DNA from: Neocallimastix lanati (nom. inval.)
Lineage: Eukaryota; Neocallimastigomycota; Neocallimastigomycetes; Neocallimastigales; Neocallimastigaceae
Direction of reading: 5' to 3'
Length of the DNA: 20,000 nt
Assembly: GCA_016946835.1 (NCBI GenBank)
Contig: JACVTC010000016.1
Coordinates: 1,257,501-1,277,500, forward strand
Shown here: piece after piece, positions 8,346-17,411 of the stretch
Numbering within the stretch: the first letter of the stretch is position 1
How the letters are laid out: each line of letters begins with the position of its first letter
The notes under the pieces: generated by a model
Databases searched by the model: none
The model's input: the letters and a program-made list of their open reading frames with translations, nothing else
What the model was told of the DNA's origin: nothing
Translations under genes and position numbers: made by a program

Positions 8346-8765
8346 AGGCTTAAATTTTTTCTTGATTCTTGTGCTAGTTTTAATATGATTACTCGTGCAG
8401 CTTTAGATAAGTTTAATATTAGTAAGCACAGAAAGAATTTTTCATGCTTATTCTAATACAACTAGTACTGCTGAGATATACGAATTGGAGATAAATATTA
8501 GTAAAATAATATTCAAAGATTTATTGAGAATAGTAGAAAAAAATGACATTTTCGATATGCTTAAAGGAGTAGACTCTTTGAAGAAACATAAATTGAATTT
8601 AAGCTTTATAAATGATATGTTATATATAGGGTTGATCAAAATTATAATCCTATAAAACTTACAGAAATTTGCTACAACATTTGTCTTAATAGCTATGAAG
8701 ATGGGGATTTTAAAAAACATGATGATGCAAATGTTGGTGAACCTGTCACTGTAACTGTACCTTTA
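8346..8765 (+). pseudogene. Retrotransposon aspartic protease relic
   Basis: After GHEA the frame shifts by one and reads KFFLDSCASFNMITRAALD. Asp-Ser (GAT-TCT, 8364-8369) within LDSCAS occupies the place of the Asp-Ser/Thr-Gly catalytic triad of retropepsins, with Cys instead of Gly. Another shift gives IFHAYSNTTSTAEIYELEI, FKDLLRIVEKNDIFDMLKGV and DSLKKHKLNLSF, the usual hydrophobic flap and C-terminal part. The next frame, VDQNYNPIKLTEICYNI, runs without a stop into the integrase relic. Such proteases cleave Gag-Pol; this one is inactive because of the shifts. Confidence 0.75.
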
Positions 8766-9811
8766 ATGACGACTAGTCGAGAAACAAATACTAAGAAGGC
8801 ACGTGTTGATAAAATAATGGAGTTAGTACTAGAAATTATTAAGAATCCTGTACCAAATTATTATTGGAAAGGTATGAATAAAGATATTCATCCATATATT
8901 AAGTACTGTCTTAAGTGTCAAATGTATAAACCTCAAAAACAAAACAATAATGCCGAGAACATACCCCTACAAAACCAGGTTTACCGTTCACAAGAGTTAG
9001 ATTTGGATTTAATTGGACGGTTACCGAAAACTCGAAGAGGTAATAGGTATATTATTGTGTTTCACCAAGTGGGTGGAAACAGAATCTCTGAAACAAACTC
9101 GTTCTGATCAAGTGATAATATTTTTTTAAAAAAATGTTAGACATGGTGTACCTGAACTATTAATAACGGATAATGGACAACAGTTTTATTCAGATAAAAC
9201 CGAGGCATTTCTAGATTTACATGATGTATACGTTCACTATACTGTAATTTACCATCCAGCATCGAATAGAGAAGTGGAAAATCGGAATAAAGAAATTGTT
9301 AAATATCTTAAAACTATTAGGTAATAAAGAAGAGGATTGGGATGAAGACCTGCCAAGCTCATTGTGGGCATTGAGAACTTGTAAGCGCTAAAGGACCAAA
9401 TTTAATAGTTTTGAGCTGCTGTATGGAAGACAAGACTTACAACCACTAGAGTTGTCACTTAATAAAGAAGGAAGGAATCGATATGAAAACGAAGAAGAGT
9501 ATTTGATACGAAAATTCATTCAACATCAAAAATGGATACAAGAGGCAATAGAAAATATTCGAAACTGCTAATAAACTCTGGAGTGAAGGAAGGAAACAAA
9601 TTAGAAAAATGAGAGCCGAATATAAACCAGAAGACCTAATACCAGTTAAAGTTTTTAATAGAAGAAAATTAGATCCGTATTACACAGGACCTTTGAAAAT
9701 TGTGAAAAGGGAACTTTAATACTGTAACAGTTTCCTATTTCAGGAGAAATTGCAGAAAGGAATATTCATTTAAAGAATATCATTCCTTATTTTTATTTTT
9801 CTGAATTGTAA
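8766..9811 (+). pseudogene. Retrotransposon integrase relic (D,D35E, GPY/F)
   Basis: The first 114 codons are open. YYWKGMNKDIHPYIKYCLKC supplies the CxxC half of the HHCC zinc-binding domain; the His half is missing, probably lost with the upstream deletion. The catalytic core follows: ELDLDLIGRLPKTRRG (Asp codon 9006), a frame change near 9060, FTKWVETESL, HGVPELLITDNGQQFYS (Asp codon 9169) and YHPASNREVENRNKEI (Glu codon 9277). The second Asp and the Glu are separated by exactly 35 residues. Later pieces are DEDLPSSLWALRTCKR-stop-RTKF, NSFELLYGRQDLQPLEL, KLWSEGRKQIRKM, LDPYYTGPLKIVKRE (GPY/F module) and RNIHLKNIIPYFYF, ending at TAA 9809-9811. Frameshifts lie near 9060, 9315, 9560 and 9710-9740. 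No chromodomain follows. Confidence 0.88.
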
Positions 9812-9842
9812 GTTGTTATTATTATTGACTTCAAGGGACGAA

Positions 9843-9867
9843 GCCTTATTTTAAAGTGGGGACGTCT
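9843..9867 (+). other. Polypurine tract of the Ty3/gypsy element
   Basis: TTTTAAAGTGGGGACG, with purine run AAAGTGGGGA (9853-9862), lies 30-50 bp after the integrase stop, the position of the plus-strand primer site in LTR retrotransposons. It directly precedes TTGAAACATTACA, which would start the 3' LTR. Confidence 0.6.
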
Positions 9868-10208
9868 TGAAACATTACATTCAGAAAAATATAAAACTTA
9901 TAAATAATTTATGTAAAAATCTAATCATTGTAAATAATTATTGTAATTACATAAATAATTTAAGAAAAATAAGATTTAAAACATTAAAACTAGTTGAACT
10001 TTAATTTTAACATTAGAAAAATAGGACTTTTAATAATAGTTTTAATAATAATTTTTAATGATAAGAATTTTTAATATTAGTTTAGTTTAGTTTTTTGTTG
10101 ATATAGTAATAGGAGTTTAATAAAAAAATAAATAAAAAAAAATAATAATTAATTAATGAAGAATATGATGAACTTTTAATAAAGAAATAGAAAAAGTGTG
10201 TTATTACA
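9868..10208 (+). repeat. Putative 3' LTR (end uncertain)
   Basis: If the LTR starts at TGAAACATTACA after the polypurine tract, a TG...CA element of about 340 bp could end at TGTGTTATTACA (10208). An AATAAAGAAAT sequence near 10178 could be its polyadenylation signal. I see no matching 5' LTR upstream of 7262 and no clear target-site duplication, so the 3' limit is a guess. Confidence 0.35.
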
Positions 10209-11224
10209 ATTCGTGTTAATTATTTTATTTAGAATATAAAGCTTCTACATATAAAAATAAAACTAGATACAACGCCTCATTTAGGAGAAGATACCACTAT
10301 AAAAATAAGATATAGGTAGAAAATTGGTTAAAAATAACGTATAACAATGTATAACTATTATTGGTTATAATAATTAAAATAATTTATATATATAGTGATT
10401 CAAATAATTAGTTTTAAAAGTGGTGGGTTAATTCTTTTATCATAATTAAGAAAGATAAATTATATTATTAATAATTCTATTATTATGATAATCAATTATT
10501 TTATCATTATTATTATTAGGTTTTATTTTTTATTTTAAATATGATTTTGAGAATTATATAGTTTTAGGAATTACACAACAAATATTGATAATTATATTTT
10601 ATTTGGGAAATATATTTTTAAATATTAGTGGTTATATATTATTTAATTATGAAATTGTATTTTAGCAAAATTATTAAGAAATTAATAGTTTAAGAGATAT
10701 ATTTAATAAAAATATTGAAATATTAAAAAAAAAAAAAAATATATGATATATAAATAATTATTTTAACATATATATAAAATCATGAGAATGAAATATTAAA
10801 TATTTTTATATACAAAAATAAAATAATAAAATAAAATAAAGAATAAAAATTATTATAATACATTATTATTATAAATTATTTTTCATATAATGTATTAGAA
10901 TATAATATATTACTGCGTCATAATTTCTTAGAGAAACGACCAAATAAATATATAACTCGATGTAGAATATTTAAATATACTGTATCATTGATGAAACGTT
11001 GTATCATTAAAATATTTATTATATGAAATATTTGTATGATATTGGCACAAAAATTAGTGAATTTTAAGATTGAAATTCACTAATAGATAGATCAATTGAA
11101 ATTAAATTTCCTTATTAACAATTTTATTTTAAAATTCAATTGTTTTATTATAAAAAAAAAAAAAAAAAAAAAAAAATAAGGAAAATTAATAATTAGAAAC
11201 AAAAAGGGTTTGGACTATTTTAAT
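10209..11224. other. AT-rich spacer without genes
   Basis: No open frame or RNA gene is supportable. The part at 10209-10450 is of mixed composition (for example CAACGCCTCATTTAGGAGAAG) and may still belong to the retroelement. There is a 12-bp inverted repeat at 11053-11084 and an A25 run at 11152-11176. Confidence 0.6.
11053..11084. repeat. 12-bp perfect inverted repeat
   Basis: ATTAGTGAATTT and AAATTCACTAAT are separated by eight bases (TAAGATTG). It is a potential small hairpin with no coding context nearby. Confidence 0.6.
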
Positions 11225-11544
11225 AATGAGGGGATAGTGGGGAGAGCTGCATTTCCCCAAATTGCATTTCGCCAAGTGGTGTAGTATTAAAATGTTGCAT
11301 TCCGCTAAGTGGAGTATTGATATAAATAAATGATTAAATAAATAAATATTAATTCAAAATAATTTTTTTCTAAACTTGTTTTTATTCAATATTAATAATA
11401 TTTAATTTTATTTATTTATTTATTTATTTATTTAATAATTTTCAATTTGGCGAAATGCAACTTGGTGAAATGCCACATTTTTAATACGTCACATGCTTTC
11501 AAAAAAATTGGCGAAATGCACTCCCTGGATCGTGCATATCGCAA
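11225..11544. mobile_element. Foldback/MITE-like element with GGCGAAATGC motifs
   Basis: Two arms of unusual, GC-containing sequence flank an A/T core. The left arm (about 11225-11317) contains GCATTTCCCC, GCATTTCGCCAA and GCATTCCGCT. The right arm (about 11451-11544) contains the reverse complements TTTGGCGAAATGCA, TTGGTGAAATGC and ATTGGCGAAATGCA. Longer stretches also pair: reverse-complemented left ACTTAGCGGAATGCAACATT corresponds to right ACTTGGTGAAATGCCACATT. The block starts ATGAG and ends CTCAT. The core is itself roughly palindromic (AAATAAATAAATATTAATTC against ATTAATAATATTTAATTTTA). There is no transposase frame, so if mobile it would be non-autonomous. Confidence 0.6.
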
Positions 11545-11560
11545 TGTGGCTCATAAGAAA

Positions 11561-12119
11561 TTTAAATAAAGTCATAAATTTTTAAGATATTACTCATATT
11601 GACTACTTGAACATTAAATGAAATAATATAATATAGAAATAAAATATATATTAATAAAAGTTTCTGTATAAATTTAATCTTAATTTAAAATAACAGAGGA
11701 GTTTCAACATACAATAATAGAATAGTTCATAATAAAAATAACAATATTAAGATAATAAATGAATAAATAAATTGTAATATTTAGAATAATAGGTTATATT
11801 AATTATATTAATATTAGAATTGAATAATAATTATATAAAATAACAAAAAAAAAAAATAAAAATAATAATAATAATAATAATTGAGACTAATGTAATAACA
11901 AAATAATGATTAATAATTAAATTTATATAATATAAAAAGGAAAACAATTTTCTTTCTTTTAAAGAGAGGGGAACAATAATTTTGTATTAAAAAGGAAAAT
12001 AATAATAAATAAAGAAATATTAAAAGAAAATATTATTTATTTATTTAATTGTATTGTTTCGGTTTAAATAATTATAATAATAATTATTTAGTTAAAAGAA
12101 TTATATTATTAATTAGAAT
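11561..12119. other. AT-rich spacer without genes
   Basis: Low-complexity AT sequence with an AAT microsatellite near 11863-11881 and a purine-rich GAGAGGGGAAC patch near 11964. No coding or RNA gene seen. Confidence 0.6.
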
Positions 12120-12245
12120 ATGTTGTTAGGAATAGCAACCCTTGTTGAGTACTACTAATCCAAGGCATAGTTTCTATAAAGAGAGCCACAGGTCGCACCA
12201 AGAATAGTGTTTTGGAATAATCAGTAGAAATTATTTGGTTATTAA
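12120..12245 (-). pseudogene. Possible further LINE fragment
   Basis: This stretch is much less AT-rich than its surroundings. On the minus strand it reads NTILGATCGSLYRNYALD, two TAG stops, then YSTRVAIPNNIF. It follows, in the same orientation, the LINE reverse-transcriptase relic that ends at 12376, and the second half resembles the SARVAIAQ-type segment I associate with the C-terminal part of such proteins. The identification is tentative. Confidence 0.35.
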
Positions 12246-12375
12246 ACAAAATATCCTTTTTTTTTTTTTAAATATAAACTTTAAATCAATAATGTCCAAT
12301 AGTTAAATTACTTTACATAGAATAATTTTTAAGAAATTTCTTTTCGTTATTTATTTATTTTTTTTAATTGAGACA

Positions 12376-12511
12376 TTATTCTTTAATACTTGAGGAAGGG
12401 TCAATACACCATAATAAACTAGTCTTAATAAGAGATTGGACTTTGATTATATTAGTTATGTTTGAACCTAAATGTGGAGCAAAATATAAAAGCTTTGCTA
12501 TAATAATCTAT

Positions 12512-12548
<37 letters not shown>

Positions 12549-12935
12549 CTTAGAGAAAACTTTATTTAATAATAATCTATGGTTGAAAAACATATCCCTT
12601 AAAAAAGGAAAAGGAATCAGCCTATTGGTTTAAGAAACTGAAGAACTGAACTCTAAACTCCAAAAAGGCATTAATAGGTTTGAGTGAAAGATCGTTACTG
12701 AAAGGAATACCTAAATATTGTATAAGTAGATTCTTTGAGATTGGAATATATCCCAAGATAAAAAGTAAGATCTTCATAACCATGGTAATTTTATAAAAAT
12801 TTAAAGGCTTAATAACCATGGTAGCACATTTCATTTTTATTAGCCCAGTTAAATACATGACGAAGGAGTGCCTTCGTTTTAGTTTCAGTTGGTGCAATCA
12901 ATACAATATCTTTATTATATCCATGGTTTTAAGTA
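12376..12935 (-). pseudogene. LINE (non-LTR) reverse transcriptase relic
   Basis: On the minus strand the segment begins YNKDIVLIAPTE, where active elements have the catalytic F/Y-A-D-D box, so Ala-Asp is replaced by Asn-Lys. It continues ALLRHVFNWANKNEM, then shifts frame to KCATMVIKPLNF, ILGYIPISKNLLIQYLGIPF and SNDLSLKPINAF. After TAG stops it reads FQP-stop-IIIAKLLYFAPHLG, SNITNIIKVQSLIKTSLLWC and ends at a TAA. This is the palm-to-thumb region and the following domain of a LINE-type polymerase, which copies its own RNA at a nicked target. The N-terminal endonuclease and the palm upstream of the catalytic box are absent. The reading frame is interrupted at 12500-12584 by a later insertion; removing it restores the frame. 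Confidence 0.82.
12500..12584 (-). mobile_element. Short poly(A) retroposon with 16-bp target-site duplication
   Basis: ATAATAATCTATGGTT occurs at 12500-12515 and again at 12569-12584. Between them lie a T run and AGACTTAGAGAAAACTTTATTTA. On the minus strand this is TAAATAAAGTTTTCTCTAAG followed by TCT and an A tail of about 32: an AATAAA signal 15 bases before a poly(A) tail, flanked by a target-site duplication. It is therefore a severely 5'-truncated cDNA of a polyadenylated transcript, inserted by LINE-type target-primed reverse transcription. It sits inside the LINE relic, so it is younger than that insertion. Only about 23 bp of the source transcript remain, too little to name it. Confidence 0.85.
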
Positions 12936-13557
12936 ATTTAATAATGATATTTTTTTAAAATATCATTGTTAAACAAACAAACAAGCAAACAAAAAAAAAT
13001 TAAATACTATTAATATACCACACAAACACACAAAAAAAAAATAATGAAAAATTAAAGAAAAAAAAATTTTTTTTTTTGTTCTAATAATTAATATATATAT
13101 TTTTTTAATTTGTAATTTTTTTAATTTTTTATTTTTTTTATTTATTTTTTTTTTTTTTAATTTTTTTATTTTTAATTACTTTTTTTTTTTTTTTTTTTTT
13201 TTGTTATCATTTTGATTTTAATTTTTTTTTATAATATATATATATATTTATTTATTTATTTATAGATATATATATATATATATAAATATTATAATTATAG
13301 TTAATAATTAGATATATCTTGTGTATCTTGTGTATCATTTATTACTATTATTATTTTTATAAATGGTATATTTGTACTCTTCTTTTTTGTTTTTTATTGT
13401 TTTTTTCCCCTCAATCTTTATATATAAAGATTATTAATATTTTGAGTATAAAAAAATATAGCATTATAAAAATAAAATTATTTTAAAAATATATATAAAT
13501 ATTTGGTATATATATATATATAAAATTAATTATGTTTCATGCGATAATAATAAGAGG

Positions 13558-13596
<39 letters not shown>

Positions 13597-14065
13597 AATA
13601 AAAATGTCATAATATATAATATTAATATATAATTATATTAAAATATATTGATAGGTATATATTGTAAATATTTTGAATAAATTAATATAAAAAGCGTATT
13701 GTATATAAAATTTATTAATAATGAAATACGTCTGTCTAATGATATATTATTTTTGATTTAATAAACTATTCTTTATGTTATGTTTTTTTTTTTTTGTTTA
13801 ATTTTTATTCTTTTTTATTCTTTTGAAGTCTTTATAAAATTTTCCCTCTATTTTAAATTCCCTACATAATTGAAAAAGTTTTCTTTTTATTCACTTTTGA
13901 ATTTAGAAAATAAAAGAAGAAAATATTTTCTGAATATTAGAATTTAAAAATAATGTTATGAATCCTTTTTTTTAATTATTATTTTTATCATTTTATATTT
14001 TTTTCCTTATGTATATCTTCACCTATATATTATATATATATTCGATAATACGTAGGAGCTAAAAA
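12936..14065. other. AT-rich spacer without genes
   Basis: No supportable gene. It contains many T runs (13061-13202), a perfect 20-bp palindrome AATCTTTATATATAAAGATT (13413-13432), GTGTATCTTGTGTATC near 13320, and a T19-A22 junction (13558-13598). The part after 13740 is slightly more mixed and is the 3' flank of the membrane-protein gene on the minus strand. Confidence 0.6.
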
Positions 14066-14530
14066 CTAAGCTACTGGTTGAGCTTGAGCACTAGCATAAT
14101 TTACAGGATTGATAACTATGTCAGGTACTTGGTTAGTATTCATGCTATGATTCGTTGGTAAATTTCTCATATTATTATTAACAGTATTTACATTACTAAT
14201 AATTGTAGGATTATTAGTATTGGTATCATTACTGTTGATGTCATTACTATTGCTATTAATATTGTTACTAATATTGACTTCTGTGATATCCCAAGTTTCA
14301 TTATAAGATGGTGGTAAATCCGCTAAGGCAGCTTGGGTCTTTGGTGTTGGAGGTGTGTATGGAGGTAAATCGTCTTCTGGTTTATTCTCTACAGTAGCTT
14401 CATTTGGCATGACCACTACTGTTGTTAAATTATGAGAATAAATACGGTCATCATCTTCGTCTGAAGTACTAATACAGAAGAAATCAACAACAAGGTATAA
14501 AATTAATAAAAAAATGAACCAATCGATCAT
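14066..14530 (-). CDS. Small single-pass membrane protein with PPxY motif
   Basis: Uninterrupted frame of 154 codons plus TAG; composition is far less AT-rich than the flanks, so I take it as a real gene. Residues 2-20 (IDWFIFLLILYLVVDFFCI) form one strongly hydrophobic helix, either a transmembrane anchor or an uncleaved signal. It is followed by an acidic STSDEDDDR stretch. The polar part contains DDLPPYTPPTP (about 53-63, an LPxY-type core) and ADLPPSYNETW (about 70-80, a PPxY motif of the PPSY form). A long Asn/Ser/Thr-rich low-complexity region (about 84-125) and an Ala/Gln tail follow. PPxY motifs bind WW domains, and short membrane proteins carrying them can recruit Nedd4/Rsp5-type ubiquitin ligases; that role here is inference. 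There are two Asn-x-Ser/Thr sites near 35 and 76. No specific family is recognised and no intron is needed. Confidence 0.8.
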   Translation of the reverse strand: MIDWFIFLLILYLVVDFFCISTSDEDDDRIYSHNLTTVVVMPNEATVENKPEDDLPPYTPPTPKTQAALADLPPSYNETWDITEVNISNNINSNSNDINSNDTNTNNPTIISNVNTVNNNMRNLPTNHSMNTNQVPDIVINPVNYASAQAQPVA

Positions 14531-15740
14531 TATGAAATGAATTATACTAAAAAAAATATTGTTTTCTTTTTTAATTTTTTTTTTTTTTTATATAAAAATA
14601 AAAAGTTTGTAATTTTATCTTTCTATTTTTTTCTTTTCTTTTTTTTTTTTTTTTTTTTAATTAAGTATTTTTTTATATTTTTAATAATTTTATTTTTTAT
14701 TACTATTTCTTTTAGATATTATATTTTAATTATATATAAATCATATATTAATTAAAGATAATATTGTCGTTTTTTTTTTTTTTTTTTTTTTAATTTTACA
14801 ATATTAATTTGTATATAATAGGAATAGCCTATTTAAAAAATAATTGTTTTCGATTTTTAATTATCTGTAAAAAATATAAAAAAATATTACTTTATGATTT
14901 ATAATTTTACAATTCTTTTAATTATTATATTATAATATTTTGCTTCATTATATTATATTGTTTTATATATATCTTTTTGTTTTATATAATTTTTAATATC
15001 TCGAATTTTTTTTAAAAAAATTTTTTTTTTTAAAGAAAAAAAAAAAAAAAAAGTCCGATACGAAAAAAGTTGGTTTTTATATTTACATGAAAAGTTACTT
15101 TTCAAAAATTTTCTATTAATATTATTACAATAATAAAAATTATATCATTCTATAGAATAGTATAAAATTAATAATATTATTTAATATAATAATTTTATTA
15201 TAAAAAATTTATATTAATATTATTATTATTAATTATATAATACAAAATTATAAATATTTAAAAAAATCGAATGATAATGAAATAATATGATAATATTACA
15301 AAAATAAAAAAAAATTTTTTTCTTTAATTAGAAAAAAAAAACTTAAAACAAAAAGTAAGAAACGAAAGAATAAAAAGAATAAAAAGAATAAAAATAAAAT
15401 TTCAAAAAGTTTTCTAAAAATTTTCTAAAAATTTTCTATAAAAAAAAATTTTATTTTTTTTGAAGGCTGATTTCTTTTTATTTATATATAAAAAAATTTT
15501 TTTTAATAAAATTTTCTATTCTCTTTTTTAATTTTTTTTTATTCTTTTAAATAAAATAAAATATATGGAAGATTACATTATTCTATTTATTATATATATA
15601 TTAATAATATATTTTAAATTATGGTTTTTAATATTTTTCAATTAATTTAATATATTTGTTCAATATATTAAATTATATTGAATTAAAGTTAAACAAAATA
15701 GAATAAAAAAAATCAAAAAAGTGGCATTCATTATGTTTAA
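14531..15740. other. AT-rich spacer without genes
   Basis: No gene supportable. It holds long T runs (14574-14589, 14638-14658, 14770-14790), a T/A alternation at 15006-15052 (T8-A7-T11 then A runs), a small GAAAAGT/ACTTTTC inverted repeat near 15089, and an AATTTTCTAAA repeat of about 11 bp in three units near 15405-15438. The promoter of the membrane-protein gene lies at its left end. Confidence 0.6.
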
Positions 15741-15742
15741 AA

Positions 15743-15796
<54 letters not shown>

Positions 15797-15842
15797 TAAT
15801 AATAATAATAATAATAATTAATAATAATAATTAATAATAATA
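15741..15842. repeat. AAT trinucleotide microsatellite
   Basis: About 100 bp of nearly pure AAT/TAA repeats (15746-15842) with occasional AAAT or TTAAT interruptions. Confidence 0.9.
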
Positions 15843-15899
15843 AAAGAAAATAAACAATCAAAAATAAAACAAAAAAAAATTAAATAAAAAAAGAATAAA

Positions 15900-16560
15900 A
15901 AATGAAATAATAAAAATAATAATTTATTAGTAATAAACTAAAATAATTAGGTAATCATTAATTTGTAATAATAAAGTAAAAAGTAAATTATTAATAAATA
16001 ATAAATAATAAATAATAAATAAATAATAATAAATAATAATTAATTGAATACTTAAATAATAATAAAAAGTATTTACTAATAAGTAATAACTAATAAATAA
16101 TAAATAGTTGAAAAATAAAAGAAAGATATAAAATATCAATATATTACACATTCTATTTACTTAGTTGTTACCCATTTATTGTATATTCTATTTAAAATAA
16201 ATGTATATGTGTAAATCTATTTATTATACATACATAATGGAATTGAATAAATTACCAATGTAAAAAAAAATTACCCTGGTCTCTTCCTAGTACAATAAAA
16301 TATTAATTTCAATATAATAATAAATAATAATATATAATAAATAATTGAATAATAAATAATAAATAATAAATAATTGAATAATAAATAATTGAATAATTAA
16401 ATAATAAATAATAAATAATAAATAATAATATACAATAATAAATAATAAATAATAAATAATAATATACAATAATAAAATAATAATAAATAATAAATATTAA
16501 TATAATAATCAATAATATTATTGTTATTATTAATATTATTAATTATTATATTAATACTAA
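15900..16560. repeat. Degenerate AATAAATAATTG satellite-like tract
   Basis: Long tracts of AATAAATAATAAATAATTGAATAAT built from AAT and AAAT units, mainly 15975-16110 and 16310-16510, broken by a mixed part at 16140-16300 (for example TTACCCTGGTCTCTTCCTAG). Minus-strand frames of Tyr/Ile/Leu runs here come from the repeat and are not genes. Confidence 0.75.
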
Positions 16561-17050
16561 TAAAAAAGAAGAAGAATATTAAAAAAAAGAATAAAAAAGT
16601 TTAAAATGGAAAAGAACAAAGTTTTTTCACTTTTTGATTTATTTACTTTTCATTCACTCTTTATAATATATAATATATATAATTATATGGTGTATAATAT
16701 ATTGGATTATATTGGATTATGTAATATTTATTATTTACAATATAAAAGAATAAAAAACAACAAATTTACATTAATTTTTTTAATGTTTCACTCTTAATTT
16801 TTTATATATATAAATATAAATTATATATATGTGACATCTATATATAATATTGACAATAGGGAAAAAGATATGTTACATCTATATATAATTATATAATAAT
16901 AATAATAAATAATTAAAATAAGAAATAATAAATAATAAATAATAAATAATAAAAAATTAAATAATAATAATAATAATAAATAATTAAATAATAAATAATG
17001 AAATTTAATAAATAATAATAATAATAAATATATATATATTTATATACCTT
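16561..17050. other. AT-rich spacer with AAT repeats
   Basis: Contains a 63-codon open frame at 16606-16797 (+) with Asn/Ile/Tyr-rich content that I do not accept as a gene, two copies of GACATCTATATATAAT-like sequence (about 16833 and 16874), and AAT-type repeats at 16895-17030. Confidence 0.5.
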
Positions 17051-17366
17051 ATAATTAATGTAATAGGATAATTATATATATATACATGCATTCAATTATA
17101 TATATTTATATGTAACATGAGATATAATTTTTTTAAATATTAATTAATTATTCTGTTTCTTTTTTTTTTTTTTTTGTTTTTTTTTTTTTTATTTTTAGTT
17201 TTACTGATATACATTTTGAAATATTTTATTTTTACCTTATATTTTAATTATTTTTATATCATTAAAATAAATTCCTACCTCATATTGTATATTACATTTA
17301 TTTCATATAAATCTTAGTTTTTTATAAATAACAAAAATAACTATTTATTAAGTATCAGTAAAATGT

Positions 17367-17411
<45 letters not shown>

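Larger units (their letters stand above)
7262..9868 (+). mobile_element. Decayed Ty3/gypsy LTR retrotransposon, internally deleted
   Basis: Coding relics occur in the Ty3/gypsy order: Gag zinc knuckle, aspartic protease, integrase with a GPY/F module, then a purine-rich tract (AAAGTGGGGA, 9853-9862) just before a possible LTR start. At least eight frame changes and about nine in-frame stops break it. Reverse transcriptase and RNase H, which should lie between protease and integrase, are missing. No 5' LTR is recognisable; the 5' side appears truncated near 7250. The element is non-autonomous and dead. Confidence 0.88.

Noticed and set aside
8448-8720. Minus-strand open frame of 90 codons
   Set aside because: It is antisense to the gypsy protease relic, whose sense frames give recognisable protease blocks.
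12120-12245. Possible tRNA or snRNA in the GC-raised island
   Set aside because: No GTTCRANNC B box or cloverleaf could be drawn, and the minus-strand peptide reading fits better.
13531-13541. ATGTTTCAT as the far end of the LTR starting TGAAACATTACA
   Set aside because: It would make an LTR of about 3.7 kb containing a LINE and unrelated DNA; a chance match in AT-rich sequence is more likely.
14537-14755. Plus-strand frame rich in Phe and Lys
   Set aside because: Generated by T homopolymers upstream of the membrane-protein gene; no coding composition.
15673-16512. Several minus-strand frames of Tyr, Ile and Leu
   Set aside because: Translations of AAT/AAAT microsatellite sequence.
16606-16797. 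63-codon plus-strand frame MEKNKVFSLFDLF
   Set aside because: Composition does not differ from the AT-rich flanks, no domain, no splice or promoter support.
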